Source of the DNA: Arenicella sp.
GTDB taxonomy: Bacteria; Pseudomonadota; Gammaproteobacteria; Arenicellales; Arenicellaceae
Assembly (NCBI GenBank): GCA_016763815.1
Contig: JAESTB010000149.1
Span: 1-8,109 of the forward strand
Length of the DNA stretch: 8,109 bases
Direction of reading: 5' to 3'
Both the position numbers and the translations under genes were made by a program. Positions 6,585 to 8,109 of the stretch are shown here, in pieces (the first letter of the stretch is position 1; each line of letters begins with the position of its first letter). A model generated the notes under the pieces. That model was not told the origin of the DNA, did not search any database, and saw only the letters and a program-made list of their open reading frames with translations.

Positions 6585-6703
6585 GATTGTAAGAATAAAA
6601 TCAGAGACCTACGATACAGGCTGCCGTGAGATCAACCTTAAATGATTACCTTCGGCGATGGCACCAGCCCACGGACTGTTTTCAGACGGTAGAAACCATG
6701 ATG

Positions 6704-8109
6704 TTACCGCTGATTTTCAGTAAGCAATTTATAAAGATCTAGCTTTTTGCCGAATAAAGCCGCACCCTGGCGTGAAAGATGCCCATCGTTGGTATAAATA
6801 GGTATTCCCTCAATTACGGTAAAGCATTTATCCTGTCGACAGATAAGCTCATCTAACCAGATAACTTTATGCCGCCTAGCGATTTCCTTAAGCATTTTAC
6901 GAGCGCTCACTTGAGCATCGCTAGTTTGCGATAACAAAAAATTACACCGTTTAGTATCACGATTAAACTTGACCGCGCTCGCCGCACAAACAATGTTAGC
7001 GTCGGGCGGCCTTGCGGGCTCCGAGATGATCACCGCCGTGATCCCTCTTTTTGTTAGCTTGCTCAAAACCACGTCAAAACTACTAACCAACTCTATTAAA
7101 AGAGCATGTTCTTCTTTAGCTTTCTCGGATGCGGTAATCGCCGACGATTGGAAGTGAAAACGAGCAAACTGATTGGAGAAACGACTCGAGATGACTGCAT
7201 ACCTCAACGACTCTATTTCATCCAGCGACGAGACCACATCTTGATTAAACTGATCGCAGTCTCGGACCCTCTGCTGAAACTTCAAATTAGTAGCCTCAAT
7301 TTGAGATGAAATTGGCACCGGGCTGCACGCACTTGAGGTAAATTGGATCAGCGATACTTTAGGGTTGGATTCGATAAGCCCATCAACAATATGCATCGCA
7401 AATGAATCGCCCCAAACTACTATTTCAGGCTCATCACCGGTCTGGCATGAACTCTTGGCGTTGCTTGGAGAGCAATTGCGTGCCAAACCGTAATTGTCAT
7501 CTAATGACTGGTCTGTTTTCGAGTTCATTCCCAAGACCGCACCTGCAGACCAAATTCCATAAGAGCCGACCATTAGAACTACCGCTGAGGCACTGGCAAC
7601 AATAACGTAAAGAACATTATTGCCTATTCTATTAACATCACGAAACGGAGTTTCGACCCAACGCCAGCTAAAGTATGACAATAGCAATGCAAGCGCTGTT
7701 AACGCCCCATACATCGTCAGCGATACATCAAACAGCCGAATACGAGCAAGAGCAAAAATCGGATAATGCCATAGGTATACGCCATAACTGATTAAACCGA
7801 CACCGACTAACAGCCGAGTCGACAAAATCTTACCAACTATATTTTTATTACTGGCAAAGGCAATAATTAGAACCACACCGGCAATGCTGATCGACGTCCA
7901 CGACAAGACACCAATCGTATTAGCGTCAAATAGAATATTGTTTGATGCTAATACGATTGGCAAAAAAAACAGAAAAACTCCAATTTGAGCGAGCCCCCCT
8001 GCAAAGTAATGGCGGGAATAATCATGGTCCTTAACGGTAAGGTAAATTAATGCGCCAACACCAAATAACCATACCCGTGCTTGCGGCAGATAGTACTGGG
8101 AAATTGGAT
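6704..8109 (-). CDS. Acyltransferase-3/SGNH fusion (OafB-like O-acetyltransferase), 5' end outside window
   Basis: The frame is open to the window edge, so the true start lies beyond 8109; 467 complete codons are visible. The first visible stretch, QYYLPQARVWLFGVGALIYL, matches the middle of acyltransferase-3 proteins. About five further membrane helices follow (roughly visible residues 36-54, 65-84, 99-120, 132-147, 166-187), including ISYGVYLWHYPIF and SWRWVETPFR, both family landmarks. From about residue 225 comes a periplasmic SGNH hydrolase-like domain: GDSF with catalytic Ser235 (codon 7405-7403) and NDGHLSRQGA with His443. Several cysteine pairs (211/221, 374/388, 423/428) suggest disulfides. 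Proteins of this build move an acyl group across the inner membrane and attach it to surface polysaccharide such as O-antigen. A TTG at 7963 could be mistaken for the start but would cut through the membrane domain. In the usual DxxH motif the first residue is Asn here (NDGH). Family certain, exact substrate unknown. Confidence 0.92.
   Translation of the reverse strand, partial: PISQYYLPQARVWLFGVGALIYLTVKDHDYSRHYFAGGLAQIGVFLFFLPIVLASNNILFDANTIGVLSWTSISIAGVVLIIAFASNKNIVGKILSTRLLVGVGLISYGVYLWHYPIFALARIRLFDVSLTMYGALTALALLLSYFSWRWVETPFRDVNRIGNNVLYVIVASASAVVLMVGSYGIWSAGAVLGMNSKTDQSLDDNYGLARNCSPSNAKSSCQTGDEPEIVVWGDSFAMHIVDGLIESNPKVSLIQFTSSACSPVPISSQIEATNLKFQQRVRDCDQFNQDVVSSLDEIESLRYAVISSRFSNQFARFHFQSSAITASEKAKEEHALLIELVSSFDVVLSKLTKRGITAVIISEPARPPDANIVCAASAVKFNRDTKRCNFLLSQTSDAQVSARKMLKEIARRHKVIWLDELICRQDKCFTVIEGIPIYTNDGHLSRQGAALFGKKLDLYKLLTENQR

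Larger units (their letters stand above)
6463..6703. other. Intergenic region between DUF5916 and acyltransferase genes
   Basis: This 241-bp region carries the candidate promoter and the TTTGAA(A)CC motifs listed separately. The part from about 6590 to 6703 holds no gene I can support: the longest ATG reading noticed (from 6646, 16 codons) lacks a ribosome site. No convincing terminator is seen after the acyltransferase gene, which may read into the DUF5916 gene since both point the same way. Confidence 0.5.

Noticed and set aside
6646..6696. Possible 16-residue peptide on the plus strand
   Set aside because: No ribosome site, no family signal and length expected by chance.

Overview
The window reads as chromosomal DNA from a Gram-negative bacterium, most likely a gammaproteobacterium of marine or similar habitat. 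This rests on moderate GC, Sec signal peptides, several outer-membrane beta-barrel proteins and the family make-up; there is no rRNA or other phylogenetic marker, so it is an inference of modest confidence. Almost every gene concerns the cell envelope or sensing its state. I see no tRNA, rRNA, CRISPR array, insertion sequence or phage gene.

Layout: (a) 66-779 (+), a small exported protein that looks like an outer-membrane barrel. (b) 803-3338 (-), a compact three-gene unit transcribed right to left: ECF sigma factor (2781-3338), single-pass membrane anti-sigma factor without zinc ligands (2061-2768), and an exported subtilisin-type (S8) serine protease (803-2044). (c) 3339-3555, a divergent intergenic region with an AT-rich core framed by an 11-bp inverted repeat. 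(d) 3556-4281 (+), an outer-membrane beta-barrel protein. (e) 4301-4337, a hairpin between convergent genes, probably a terminator. (f) 4342-6462 (-), a 706-residue CBM9-like/DUF5916 outer-membrane protein. (g) 6463-6703, an intergenic region with a candidate promoter for (f). (h) 6704 to the window end (-), the 3' part of a large acyltransferase-3/SGNH fusion of the O-acetyltransferase (OafB-like) type, whose start lies beyond the window.

How they may work together: the core is a sigma / anti-sigma / periplasmic protease operon. The topology (cytoplasmic sigma-binding domain, one membrane helix, periplasmic C-terminal domain, plus a secreted protease from the same operon) is what one expects of a signalling unit controlled from the periplasm. 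The protease appears to have Asp in place of the usual oxyanion-hole Asn. A short motif, TTTGAA(A)CC, usually followed by CTTT, occurs six times, five times in the two intergenic regions and once overlapping a start codon, upstream of the sigma operon, the barrel gene and the DUF5916 gene. It could be a shared promoter element or operator tying these envelope genes into one regulon. This is a hypothesis from sequence patterns, not a demonstrated link.
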